NCBI GenBank assembly: GCA_013823855.1 | Contig: PNMW01000044.1 | Coordinates: forward strand, 1-64,000 | Source: Lysobacteraceae bacterium | GTDB lineage: Bacteria; Pseudomonadota; Gammaproteobacteria; Nevskiales; Nevskiaceae | Length of the DNA: 64,000 nucleotides | Direction: 5' to 3' | Shown here: in pieces, positions 54,664 through 62,929 of the stretch | How the letters are laid out: every line of letters starts with the position of its first letter | How positions within the stretch are numbered: position 1 is the stretch's first letter | The notes under the pieces: model-generated | What the model saw: only the letters and a program-made list of their open reading frames with translations | Database searches by the model: none | Told to the model about the DNA's origin: nothing | Program-made: the position numbers and the translations under genes

Positions 54664-56133
54664 ATGCCCGCCCTGACCCGCCTGACCCGCTACGAGCAGC
54701 AGATGGCGCAGGCCAGCAGCTTTGCAGAATGGCGCGAGGCCGCGCTGGCGCATGACCGGCACTCGGGCGCGGCGGGATGGCAGCAGCGCGATGCATCGGC
54801 GCGCTATGACTTCCGTTCGGTCCGGCAGCGGCTGAACACGCTGCGGAAACTGCGCGACGAGGGTGACAACGCCGGGCTGCTGTACAGCCTGAACGAAGGC
54901 GTCCACGGCAATCTCGACGGCATGGGCAACTCGGCGCTGTATCGCCGCGCGCGTTTTGGGGCCAAGCAGCTGATCAACGACTACGTCGCCGAAGTGATCA
55001 CCGCGCTGGAGCATCTGGCCAGCCCGGCCGCCGACGACCTTCCCTGGGCGGTCCGCCACGATTTCTTCGAGCGGGCCAGCGCCTGCTTCGGCCGGTCGGC
55101 GCTGATGCTGAGCGGCTCCGGCTCGCTGTTCTACTTCCATGTCGGCGTGGTCAAGGCGCTGTGGGAGCAAGGCCTGCTGCCGACCGTGATGTGCGGGGCG
55201 AGCGGCGGCGCACTGGTGGCATCGCTGGCCGGCACCCACACCGATGACGAACTCGGCCGGATCTTCGAACCCGGCTTCCTGCTGGCCGAGGTTCGTCGCG
55301 AAACCAGCCTGTGGCAGCGGGTGTCGGCGCTGCGGCCGAGCGCGATCTCGTCCGCCGGCGTGCGCGACATGGTCGAACGCCTGGTGCCGGACCTGAGCTT
55401 TCAGGAAGCCCAGGCGCGCACCGGCCGGCGGATCAATATCTCGATCGCACCGGCCGAGCGCCACCAGACCTCGCGGCTGCTGAACGCGATCGCCTCGCCA
55501 TCGGTGTGCCTGCGCGAAGCACTGCTGGCGACCATGGCGGTGCCCGGCATCCTGCCGTCGGTGATGCTGATGGCCAAGGGTCCGCACGGCGAACGGCTGC
55601 CGTATCTGGAGAACCGCCGCTGGGTCGATGGCTCGGTCAGCGACGATCTGCCGACCAAGCGCATCGCCCGGCTCTATGCGGTCAATCATTTCGTGGTCAG
55701 CCAAACCAACCCGCTGGTGCTGCCGTTCCTGCGCGCCGGCGGCGGCGGCAGCGGCGGCGCGCTCGGCCGCTATCGCAAGGCGCTGCGGCGGATCACGCTG
55801 GAAGTGGTCGATGCCAATCTCGCGGCCCTCGAAGGTCCGTCGCAACGCCATCCGACCCTGGAACGCTGGGTGACGATGACCCGCTCGGTGATCAACCAGC
55901 GCTATACCGGCGACATCAACATCTTCCCCGACTACCGCCTCGTCGATCCGCGCAAGCTGATGCGCCTGCGCACCGAGGCCGAAGTGCTCGCGCTGATCCG
56001 CCACGGCGAGCGCGCCACCTGGCAGAAAGTGGAAATGGTGCGCCTGCAGTCGGCGATCGGCCGGACGCTCGACGACATTCGCGCACGCCACTCGGGGCTG
56101 GGACAGGCGACCGCCGCCGCCGCGCTGGCCTGA
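54664..56133 (+). CDS. Patatin-like phospholipase with DUF3336
   Basis: A 489-residue lipase-like protein. The N-terminal ~140 residues are a DUF3336-type region found before patatin domains of TGL3/4/5-like enzymes (YEQQMAQASSFAEWREAALA, LYSLNEGVHGNLDGMGNSAL). The patatin domain shows the oxyanion/start segment LSGSGSLFYFHVGVVKALWE, the nucleophile GASGGALVASLAG (GxSxG) and the Asp in RWVDGSVSDDLP, so the Ser-Asp dyad is complete. It likely hydrolyses neutral lipids or phospholipids, perhaps storage lipid. About 290 bp before it, next to the tRNA, hold nothing else I can name. Confidence 0.93.
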   Translation: MPALTRLTRYEQQMAQASSFAEWREAALAHDRHSGAAGWQQRDASARYDFRSVRQRLNTLRKLRDEGDNAGLLYSLNEGVHGNLDGMGNSALYRRARFGAKQLINDYVAEVITALEHLASPAADDLPWAVRHDFFERASACFGRSALMLSGSGSLFYFHVGVVKALWEQGLLPTVMCGASGGALVASLAGTHTDDELGRIFEPGFLLAEVRRETSLWQRVSALRPSAISSAGVRDMVERLVPDLSFQEAQARTGRRINISIAPAERHQTSRLLNAIASPSVCLREALLATMAVPGILPSVMLMAKGPHGERLPYLENRRWVDGSVSDDLPTKRIARLYAVNHFVVSQTNPLVLPFLRAGGGGSGGALGRYRKALRRITLEVVDANLAALEGPSQRHPTLERWVTMTRSVINQRYTGDINIFPDYRLVDPRKLMRLRTEAEVLALIRHGERATWQKVEMVRLQSAIGRTLDDIRARHSGLGQATAAAALA

Positions 56134-56140
56134 CTGCCGT

Positions 56141-56572
56141 TCAGGCGCCGCGCAGCACGGAGTAGTCGCGAAACAGGCGGGCCGGCAACGGCACCGCGAG
56201 CGCCCAGACGATGCTCATCGGGCGATCGCCTTCCCAGGATTCGAGCCGCACCGGGCCGCAGGCGCGGTATGGATCGGCTGGCCGTTGGCGCACGAACAGC
56301 TGGTAGGACCAGCCATTCGATGCGCTTTCGATGTAGCGGCGGCCGACCCTGGTATCAGGCCCGGCGCTGTTCTGGCTTTGCCAGTGGAAGCGCTCGGGGC
56401 TGATCGCGTAGTCGCGATAGGCGATGCGGTCGTGATAGCCGTCGCTCTTGTCGAGGGTCACGAACAGCAGTTCGGTCTGTCGTGCCGGCAGCGCCAGCAG
56501 GCCGGCCTGGAAGGGCGTGCGGCGACTCGCAGTCAGCCAGCCGACCGGCAGCTCCGAGCCCCTCGGGGACCT
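56141..56572 (-). pseudogene. C-terminal remnant of a DUF3427 helicase
   Basis: About 140 codons that match only the C-terminal end of DUF3427-type superfamily II helicases: [60 protein letters not shown] and the end RDYSVLRGA. Helicase motifs and the phospholipase-D-like domain that normally precede are absent; upstream lies the DUF2256 gene in the opposite direction. The sequence itself is clean, with no stops, so the loss may be recent or the domain may survive alone. No convincing start or ribosome site exists. Confidence 0.75.
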
Positions 56573-56573
56573 C

Positions 56574-56831
56574 ATGCACAATCCGCCCCACACCCCACCC
56601 GCGCGTCCCGTGGCTCACCGCAAACCCCACTTGCCCGAGAAGACCTGCGTCGTCTGCCAGCGCCCGTTCGCCTGGCGGAAGAAGTGGGAGCAGGTCTGGG
56701 ACGAGGTGCGCTACTGCTCGGATGCCTGCCGCGGGCGCCGTGCTTCGGTGACGGCGGCCACCTCGTCCAGCGCCGTGTCGGCCTCGCCGACACCCGAGCC
56801 GCGGACCGGGCGGACCTCGCGCCGCGGCTGA
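56574..56831 (+). CDS. DUF2256 zinc-ribbon-like protein
   Basis: An 85-residue protein. The central block, about residues 20-52 ([20 protein letters not shown], then [12 protein letters not shown]), is a complete DUF2256 domain with four cysteines in CxxC...CxxxC spacing, likely a zinc or metal site. The C-terminus is a disordered Ser/Thr/Pro tail, unusual for this family. DUF2256 genes are often next to FeS photolyase-like genes, as here (26 nt upstream of one), suggesting a role in its cluster assembly or a common stress response. Confidence 0.88.
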   Translation: MHNPPHTPPARPVAHRKPHLPEKTCVVCQRPFAWRKKWEQVWDEVRYCSDACRGRRASVTAATSSSAVSASPTPEPRTGRTSRRG

Positions 56832-56857
56832 ATTCCCCTTCCCCATGATCCTTTCCC

Positions 56858-58420
56858 ATGCGCAATCTCATCGTCGTCCTCGGCGACCAGCTGGACGAAC
56901 ACTCGGCGGCCTTTGACGATTTCGACCCGGCGCAGGACCGGGTCTGGATGTGTGAAGCAGCAGCCGAGGCGACCTACGTCTGGAGTCACAAGACCCGGAT
57001 CGCGATCTTCCTGGCGGCGATGCGGCATTTCCGGGCGGCGCTCGAAGCGCGTGGCTGGCCGGTCGACTACCACGCCACCGGCAGCCATCCGCACACCTCG
57101 CTGGCCGAAGCGCTGGCGGCCTCGATCGCCGCGCTGAAGCCGGCAGCGGTAGTGGTCGTCGAGCCGGGTGAATGGCGGCTGGCGCAGGACTTCGCGCGCG
57201 TCTGCAGCGCCGCCGGCGTGCCGCTGGAGCAGCGCATCGACCGCCACTTCATCACCACCGTCGCCGAGTTCCGCGCCTGGATGGGCGCACGCCGCCAGCC
57301 GCGCATGGAGCACTTCTACCGCGCGGTGCGGAGCCGCACCGGCGTGCTGATGGACGCCGACGGCCAGCCCGAAGGTGGCGAATGGAACTACGACCACGAC
57401 AATCGCGAAGCCTTCGGCAAGGCCGGGCCGGGCTTCGTGCCGAAGCCGCGCCGCTTCCTGCCCGATGCCATCACCGCCGAGGTGCTGGCGATGGTCGCCG
57501 AGCGCTACGCCCGGCATCCGGGCGCGCTGCAGCACTTCGACTGGCCGGTGACCCGCGCCGATGCCTTGCTGGCGCTCGATGATTTCATCGCCCATCGCCT
57601 GCCGGCGTTCGGGCCGTTCGAGGACGCGATCTGGGACAGCGAGCCGCTGCTCTACCACTCGCGCCTGTCGGCGGCGATGAACCTGAAGCTGCTGAACCCG
57701 CGCGAAGTGATCGACGCCGCGATCGCGGCCTACCGCGCCAAGCACGCGCCGATCGCCAGCGTCGAAGGCTTCGTGCGCCAGATCATCGGCTGGCGCGAGT
57801 ACGTGCGCGGCCTGTACTTCTGGCACATGCCGGCCTATCTCGACGACAACGCGCTCGGGGCCGATCAGCCGCTGCCGAGGCTGTACTGGACCGGCGACAC
57901 CGAGATGAACTGCCTGAAGCATGTCGTCCGCGACACGCTGGCCTACGGCTACGCTCATCACATTCAGCGGCTGATGATCACTGGCCTGTTCGCACTGCTG
58001 CTCGGCGTGCGGCCGCGCGCGGTGCACGAGTGGTATCTGGCGGTCTATGTCGATGCGGTGGAGTGGGTCGAGGTGCCGAACACCATCGGCATGAGCCAGT
58101 TCGCCGACGGCGGCCTGATGGGCTCCAAGCCGTACATCGCCAGCGGCAAGTACATCGACAAGATGAGCAACTACTGCCGCGGCTGCCGCTTCGATCCAGG
58201 CGTCAGCACCGGCGGATCAGCCTGCCCGTTCACGACGCTGTACTGGGACTTCCTCGATCGCCACCGCGAACGCTTCGCCGGCCATCCGCGGCTGGTGATG
58301 CAGCTGCGCAACCTGGATCGGCTGACACCGGCGGCATTGACCGCGCTGCGGACCCAGGCCAGCGAGTGGCGGATCCGTCTGGCCGCCGATGCTGCTCCGG
58401 TGTCGCCGGGCGGCAGCTGA
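56858..58420 (+). CDS. phrB: FeS bacterial cryptochrome/(6-4) photolyase
   Basis: A 520-residue member of the FeS-BCP group (Agrobacterium PhrB-like), which repairs (6-4) photoproducts with FAD, a lumazine antenna and a 4Fe-4S cluster. It starts RNLIVVLGDQLDEHSAAFDD, with MEHFYRAVR and WNYDHDNR in the N-terminal part. The four cluster cysteines are visible: C352 (EMNCLKH), C440 and C443 (NYCRGCRF), and C456 (SACPFTTLYWDF). FAD region: VEWVEVPNTIGMSQFADGGL and GSKPYIASGKYIDKMSNYCR. Length fits. It is coupled with DUF2256, and a TetR gene follows after 72 nt. Confidence 0.95.
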   Translation: MRNLIVVLGDQLDEHSAAFDDFDPAQDRVWMCEAAAEATYVWSHKTRIAIFLAAMRHFRAALEARGWPVDYHATGSHPHTSLAEALAASIAALKPAAVVVVEPGEWRLAQDFARVCSAAGVPLEQRIDRHFITTVAEFRAWMGARRQPRMEHFYRAVRSRTGVLMDADGQPEGGEWNYDHDNREAFGKAGPGFVPKPRRFLPDAITAEVLAMVAERYARHPGALQHFDWPVTRADALLALDDFIAHRLPAFGPFEDAIWDSEPLLYHSRLSAAMNLKLLNPREVIDAAIAAYRAKHAPIASVEGFVRQIIGWREYVRGLYFWHMPAYLDDNALGADQPLPRLYWTGDTEMNCLKHVVRDTLAYGYAHHIQRLMITGLFALLLGVRPRAVHEWYLAVYVDAVEWVEVPNTIGMSQFADGGLMGSKPYIASGKYIDKMSNYCRGCRFDPGVSTGGSACPFTTLYWDFLDRHRERFAGHPRLVMQLRNLDRLTPAALTALRTQASEWRIRLAADAAPVSPGGS

Positions 58421-58449
58421 CACCGAGGCCTCGGCGCGCCGCTCGCCCA

Positions 58450-58469
58450 GTAATTGTTGACACTGTTAC
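58450..58469. promoter_or_regulatory. Palindrome before the second tetR gene, putative operator
   Basis: GTAA-N2-GT-N4-AC-N2-TTAC, a 20-bp symmetric site, overlaps a TTGACA -35-like box (58457-58462). It lies 23 bp upstream of the tetR start, suggesting autorepression. The binding protein is inferred. Confidence 0.5.
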
Positions 58470-58492
58470 GTTAATGGCGCGATGCTTGCTCC

Positions 58493-59242
58493 ATGCCTCG
58501 CAAACCCCAATCCGACGACGCCCGCTCGAAGAAGCGCGACGACATCCTGGACAGCGCCATGGCGGTGTTCGAGAAGCACGGCGGCCTCGAAGCCCTGAGT
58601 TTCCGCCGCTTGGCGACCGAAATGGAGCTGAGCTACTCGGCGCCATACCGCTACTTCGCCAGCAAGGACGAGCTGGTCAACGCGCTGCGCGCGCGCGCCT
58701 TCCGCTGGATCGAGCAGGCGATGCGCGACGCCATCGCCGACATCGCCGAGCCGGAAGGGCAGCTCGAAGCGCTGGCCGCAGCCTATATCCGCAGCGGCAT
58801 CGAACGGCCGGACCGGTATGCGCTGATGTTCTTCAAGCTCGACGACACCGACATCGCCCGGCGTTCGCTCGAACTGAAGGCCGCGCGCCGCGACGCGCTG
58901 GATGTCTGCCGGCAGGTGATCGCCGCCGGCCAGACTCTGGGCCAGCTGCCGGACCGCGTCGACCCGCTGACCGCCGCCCACCTGTTCTGGATCGGCGCTC
59001 ATGGGCTCGTTTCGCTGCAGGTCGCCGGCCAGTTCGTCATGGGCCGCGAACTGCCGGTGCTGGTGCCGACACTGATCCGCTGCCTGCGGGCCGGCCTGGA
59101 ACATTTCGACGAGACGCCGGCATCACGGCGCGCAATGATCAACGAGGAGAACCACCATGTTTCAGCACGCCACGCAGCCGGCAGCGGACAGCCCGGTCAT
59201 CCTGCCGACGCCGAGACGCATCCCGTTCGAATTCCCCGATGA
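58493..59242 (+). CDS. TetR/AcrR family transcriptional regulator
   Basis: A 249-residue regulator. HTH at about residues 20-60: DDILDSAMAVFEKHGGLEAL, SFRRLATEMELSYSAPYRYF, ASKDELVNALRARAF. The C-terminal ligand domain matches the WHG/TetR_C_33 type (AYIRSGIERPDRYALMFFKL). The last ~29 residues, from about ENHHVSARH, overlap the next gene in another frame for 86 nt and look non-native, so the original stop seems to have been lost. A palindrome lies just upstream. Probably controls the PF10118/isomerase operon that follows. Confidence 0.9.
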   Translation: MPRKPQSDDARSKKRDDILDSAMAVFEKHGGLEALSFRRLATEMELSYSAPYRYFASKDELVNALRARAFRWIEQAMRDAIADIAEPEGQLEALAAAYIRSGIERPDRYALMFFKLDDTDIARRSLELKAARRDALDVCRQVIAAGQTLGQLPDRVDPLTAAHLFWIGAHGLVSLQVAGQFVMGRELPVLVPTLIRCLRAGLEHFDETPASRRAMINEENHHVSARHAAGSGQPGHPADAETHPVRIPR

Positions 59243-60098
59243 CCTGAGTCCGCAGTGGAAGCCGGACGATCCCGAATTCTCGGCGATGGTCAACGGCGCC
59301 TCGCTGGTGATGCCGTACCTGGAGCCGTTCCTGATCCGCACCATGCGCGAGGCGCTGCCGCAGGTGAGCGACGCCGCGGTCGCTGAAAGCGGGCGCGCGT
59401 TCAACACCCAGGAGCAGCACCACTACCAGGCGCATCGCCGCTACAACGAGCTGCTGAAGCGCAGCCGCTACCCGGAACTGGCCAACATCGAAGCCGACAT
59501 GACCGCGTCGTATGCACGGCTCGCCAAGCGCTCGCTGCGCACGCGGATGGCCTATACCGCCGGTTTCGAAGCGATGACGCTCGGCGTCACCCGCTGGCTG
59601 GTCGACTACCGGCAGACGCTGTTCGGTGGCGCCGACAGCCGGGTGGCCTCGTTCATCCTCTGGCATTTCGTCGAGGAAGCGGAACACAAGTGCGTGGCCC
59701 ACGACGTCTATCACGCGCTGTACGGCGGCGGCCCCGCGTCGTATCTGGCGCGCATGGTCGGCGTGCTGCACGGCTCGCTCGACGTCATGTGGTACTCGAT
59801 GCGCGGCTACCGCGCGATCCTCAAGCACGAAGGCCTGTGGTTCCGGCTGTCATCGCGCCTGCGCCTGGCGCGCCGGCTTGGCAGCTTCGTGCGCCACGTC
59901 AGCCCGTACCTGCTGCGCGCCATGCTGCCCGGCCACGACCCGCGCCAGGAACCGAACCCGCAGTGGGTCGACGACTGGCTCGCCGGTCATGCGGCCGCGC
60001 CGGACGCCGAGGTGCCGCTGCTCGACACCCGTCATCCCGATCTTCCGGTGCCGTTCGCGCACGCGCCTTCCGGTCCGGTCACAAGGATTGCCGCATGA
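59157..60098 (+). CDS. PF10118 'metal-dependent hydrolase' (paralogue)
   Basis: A 313-residue PF10118 protein, paralogous to 27202-28053. Its metal-type blocks are QEQHHYQAH (85-93), Glu138 in FEAMTLG, and WHFVEEAEHK (169-178), which match the QExxH and ExxEH pattern of the other copy and resemble di-iron helical-bundle sites. The N-terminus is longer (Pro-rich, to about 30) and the tail basic. AGGAG is about 8 nt before the ATG, which lies inside the 3' end of the tetR gene. Its stop overlaps the next start (ATGA), so translation is coupled. Confidence 0.88.
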   Translation: MFQHATQPAADSPVILPTPRRIPFEFPDDLSPQWKPDDPEFSAMVNGASLVMPYLEPFLIRTMREALPQVSDAAVAESGRAFNTQEQHHYQAHRRYNELLKRSRYPELANIEADMTASYARLAKRSLRTRMAYTAGFEAMTLGVTRWLVDYRQTLFGGADSRVASFILWHFVEEAEHKCVAHDVYHALYGGGPASYLARMVGVLHGSLDVMWYSMRGYRAILKHEGLWFRLSSRLRLARRLGSFVRHVSPYLLRAMLPGHDPRQEPNPQWVDDWLAGHAAAPDAEVPLLDTRHPDLPVPFAHAPSGPVTRIAA

Positions 60099-60583
60099 CC
60101 CCTGCCGACCGCCTCAAGCCCTTGCGCCGCCTGCTGATCGGCCACGGCGCGCTGCTGATCTTCACCGGCGGCGTGATCGGCTTCGGCTTCCTGTTCCACC
60201 TGATCGGGGCGATCACGCTGTGGCCGTTTCCCGGCGTGATCGAGTTCCGGATGCCCGGCAGCTACAAGGCCTGGCGGATGTCGCATCTGGAAGCGCTGAT
60301 GAACGGCTCGATCATCTGGCTGATCGCGGCACTTTTGCCGCATCTGCCGTTCACGATCACCGGGCTGCGGCGGATCACCTGGGGGATCATCGTCACCGGC
60401 TGGACCCTGGTTGCCGGTTCGATGTGCGACGCGCTGTTTCCGGACAGCCGCGGCCTCGCCGCCAGTGCCGTGCTGACCAACAACATCGCCTTCGGCCTGT
60501 TCTACGTCGGCATCCTGATCGTCATGGCGATCCTGGCGCTGATCGCCTGGCGCTCGCTGCGGCCGGAGCCACCGTCACCATGA
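60095..60583 (+). CDS. Styrene-oxide-isomerase-like membrane protein (copy 1)
   Basis: A 162-residue four-helix membrane protein. GHGALLIFTGGVIGFGFLFH matches the first helix of StyC-type epoxide isomerases, and WRMSHLEALMNGSIIWLIAA has His64 and Asn70 in the H-x5-N spacing of StyC (His58/Asn64, haem ligand and epoxide contact, from memory of the published structure). The third segment is divergent: GWTLVAGSMCDALF lacks the NRGLS pattern and the Tyr. It is translationally coupled to the PF10118 gene and to copy 2 (ATGA at each junction). Confidence 0.75.
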   Translation: MTPADRLKPLRRLLIGHGALLIFTGGVIGFGFLFHLIGAITLWPFPGVIEFRMPGSYKAWRMSHLEALMNGSIIWLIAALLPHLPFTITGLRRITWGIIVTGWTLVAGSMCDALFPDSRGLAASAVLTNNIAFGLFYVGILIVMAILALIAWRSLRPEPPSP

Positions 60584-61083
60584 GCAGCTCCTTGACTCCA
60601 GCCGAGCGCGGCCGGCTGATCCTGGTGACGCACGGAAGCGCGGTCGCGGTGATCGGGCTGGTCTCCGGGTTCGGGCTGGTGTTCGCGATCCTCGATGCCT
60701 GGCACGTCTGGCCGCTGACATTGGCCACGAACCTGCCGGTCCCCGGCAGCGAGCACGGCTGGCGGGTGGCCCACGTGGCCGGCGTGCTGAACGGCATGCT
60801 GATGATCCTCGCCGGCCTGGCGCTGGTGCCGGTCGCCGCCGGCCGGACGGCCCAGCGCTGGATCGTCGGCGGGCTAGTCTGGACCGGCTGGGGCAACACG
60901 CTGTTCTTTCACTGCGCGAACCTGTCGAGCAACCGCGGCCTGTCGGCCGGCAGCACGCGGCTCGGCGAAGCCGATCTGGCCGGCATCGTCGGCTATCTGG
61001 TCGGTGCCAGCACCATTCCCTTCACGATCATCGCGGTGACGCTGCTCGGGCTGGCCGCGGCGAGGCAGCTGAAAGCACGCTGA
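60580..61083 (+). CDS. Styrene-oxide-isomerase-like membrane protein (copy 2)
   Basis: A 167-residue four-helix membrane protein, the better StyC match of the pair. HGWRVAHVAGVLNGMLMILA carries His65 and Asn71 in H-x5-N spacing. GWGNTLFFHCANLSSNRGLS then STRLGEADLAG parallels the StyC segment with NRGLS and RLG, but Phe stands where StyC has a Tyr reported to polarise the epoxide. StyC turns styrene oxide into phenylacetaldehyde; the substrate here is unknown. It starts in the ATGA overlapping the stop of copy 1 and is last in the tetR operon. It converges with an epimerase gene. Confidence 0.82.
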   Translation: MSSSLTPAERGRLILVTHGSAVAVIGLVSGFGLVFAILDAWHVWPLTLATNLPVPGSEHGWRVAHVAGVLNGMLMILAGLALVPVAAGRTAQRWIVGGLVWTGWGNTLFFHCANLSSNRGLSAGSTRLGEADLAGIVGYLVGASTIPFTIIAVTLLGLAAARQLKAR

Positions 61084-61115
61084 GCCAGCGCAGGGTCCGC
61101 GTCAGGGCAGGTGGT

Positions 61116-62018
61116 TCAGGCGCCCAGCACGTCGCGCAGCGCGCCTTCCAATGTCGGGAAGCGGAACCGGAAGCCCTGATCGACGGCCGCCTGCGGAATC
61201 ACCCGCTGGCCGGTCAGCAGGATCTCGGCCATCTCGCCGACGATCATCTTCAGCGCAAAGCCGGGCATCGGCAGGAGCGCCGGGCGCTTCAGCACCCGGC
61301 CGAGGGTCCTGGCGAATTCGCTGTTGGTGACCGGCTCAGGCGCGGTGCCGTTGTACGGGCCGGAGGCCATGTCGCGCTCGATCAGGAAGCGGATCAGCGC
61401 CACCAGATCGGCGCGGTGGACCCAGCTCATCCACTGCCGGCCCGAACCCATCGGGCCACCGCCGCCGAGGCGGAACGCCGGCAGCATCTGCGCCAGCGCG
61501 CCGCCGCCGGCCGGGCCGTCCGGACCCAGCACGATGCCGGTGCGCAGGGTGCAGACCCGTACGCCGAGGGCCGCCGCCTTCTGCGCCTCGGCTTCCCAGT
61601 CACGGCACAGGGTGGCGGAAAAATCGCTGCCGGCCGCTGCGGTTTCGGTCAGCTTGTCGTCGCCCTGCGGGCCATACCAACCGATCGCCGAACCGGACAC
61701 CAGCACCTTGGGCCGCTGATCCAGACGGCTCATCCAGTCGACCAGCCGCCGTGTCGTGTCGATGCGCGAGCTGCGGAAGCCCATCTTGGTCACCGGGTTC
61801 CAGCGCGCGCCGCCGAGGCTGGCGCCGGCCAGATTGACCACCGCGTCGACGGCGTCGGCCCGGGCCAGGTCACGGATCGCCCTCGCGCCGCTCGGCACCC
61901 GGTTGCCGGCCGAGGTGATCTCGCGGGTCAGCACGGTCACCGCATGGCCATCGGCGAGCAGGCTGGACGCCAGTTCGCGGCCGATGAAACCGGTGCCGCC
62001 GGTGATCAGGACATGCAT
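61116..62018 (-). CDS. TIGR01777 family NAD-dependent epimerase
   Basis: A 300-residue SDR (YfcH/SulA-like, TIGR01777). Nucleotide-binding start MHVLITGGTGFIGRELASSL (TGxxGFIG). It contains VDAVVNLAGASLGGARWNPV, KVLVSGSAIGWYGPQGDDKL, SWVHRADLVALIRFLIE and GPYNGTAPEPVTNSEFARTL, with the C-terminal VIPQAAVDQGFRFRFPTLEG. The role of this family is unclear; in some bacteria it affects cell division. Its start overlaps the pdeM stop by 13 nt, so they are coupled. Confidence 0.92.
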   Translation of the reverse strand: MHVLITGGTGFIGRELASSLLADGHAVTVLTREITSAGNRVPSGARAIRDLARADAVDAVVNLAGASLGGARWNPVTKMGFRSSRIDTTRRLVDWMSRLDQRPKVLVSGSAIGWYGPQGDDKLTETAAAGSDFSATLCRDWEAEAQKAAALGVRVCTLRTGIVLGPDGPAGGGALAQMLPAFRLGGGGPMGSGRQWMSWVHRADLVALIRFLIERDMASGPYNGTAPEPVTNSEFARTLGRVLKRPALLPMPGFALKMIVGEMAEILLTGQRVIPQAAVDQGFRFRFPTLEGALRDVLGA

Positions 62019-62719
62019 GGCGCGGGCGTCTCGAAAAGTTTGCCGGACTGTATCGGAACCAGTCCGTCCGGCGTGACCGCGATCACCGCATCGGCCGCCG
62101 CCGGCTGCACCGGGTAGCCGCCGGTGAAGCTGCCGAACGACGGCAGCACGCCGATCCGTTCGGCGTGACGGAACCAGAACACCGGCAGCCGCGCCGAATC
62201 GCGCCGCGATTTCAGCTGCAGCACCGGGTGGAGGTGACCGGACAGCACGACGCCGCGCGGATCGGGCGCCGGCTCGTGGGCAAACACAAAAGGCGATTGA
62301 TGCAGGCAGCCGGCGATCCAGTCGATCCGCCATGCCGCCGGCAGGCGCTTGACCTGCCGATCGTGGTTGCCGCGAATCGCGGTGATTTGCAGTGCCGCGT
62401 GACGGGCGCGGAAGGCGTCGATCGCCGCCATCGCCGGCTCGTCCTGCGACAGCCGCGTGTGGAACAGATCGCCGAGCACCAGCAGGCGCTCGGGCGCGTG
62501 TCCGGCGAGCAGCGCGTCGAGTCGCGCGAGATCGGTGGCGGTCGCGCCACTCGGCACCGGCACGCCGGCACGCCGGAACGCCGCGCCCTTGCCGAGATGC
62601 AGGTCGGCGACGATCAGGCTGCGGGTGCGCGGCCAGAACAGCGCGCGATCGGGCAGTGCGATCAGCGCGTCGCCGGCGATGTCGATCACCGTGCCGGCGC
62701 CCGGGGAATGCAGGTTCAT
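62006..62719 (-). CDS. pdeM: Ligase-associated DNA damage response endonuclease PdeM
   Basis: A 237-residue calcineurin-like metallophosphoesterase of the PdeM type. Metal motifs are present: IVADLHLGKGAAFRR (DxH), LLVLGDLFHTRL (GD), IRGNHDRQVK (GNHD) and VLSGHLHPVLQ (GHxH), then FGSFTGGYPV. PdeM usually sits with a DNA ligase and LHR-type helicase; here only the epimerase gene follows, overlapping by 13 nt. The gene begins at the only well-placed ATG before the fold. Divergent from the porin. Confidence 0.87.
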   Translation of the reverse strand: MNLHSPGAGTVIDIAGDALIALPDRALFWPRTRSLIVADLHLGKGAAFRRAGVPVPSGATATDLARLDALLAGHAPERLLVLGDLFHTRLSQDEPAMAAIDAFRARHAALQITAIRGNHDRQVKRLPAAWRIDWIAGCLHQSPFVFAHEPAPDPRGVVLSGHLHPVLQLKSRRDSARLPVFWFRHAERIGVLPSFGSFTGGYPVQPAAADAVIAVTPDGLVPIQSGKLFETPAPCMS

Positions 62720-62929
62720 CGCACGATCATAAGGACTGCAGAACCGCTGCGGGTGCCATTGCAGAGGACCGCTCCCGATTGACCCGGACGCCGCCGACTC
62801 GCCACGCTTGGCCTGCGGCACCCGGCAGCAAGCCAACGACAACAACATGCGATGCGCCGTCCACCGCGGCACGAGGACGCCCCCGGCAGCGCGCTTCGTC
62901 GCTGCGGACGCGGTCAGGGAGAGAGACTG

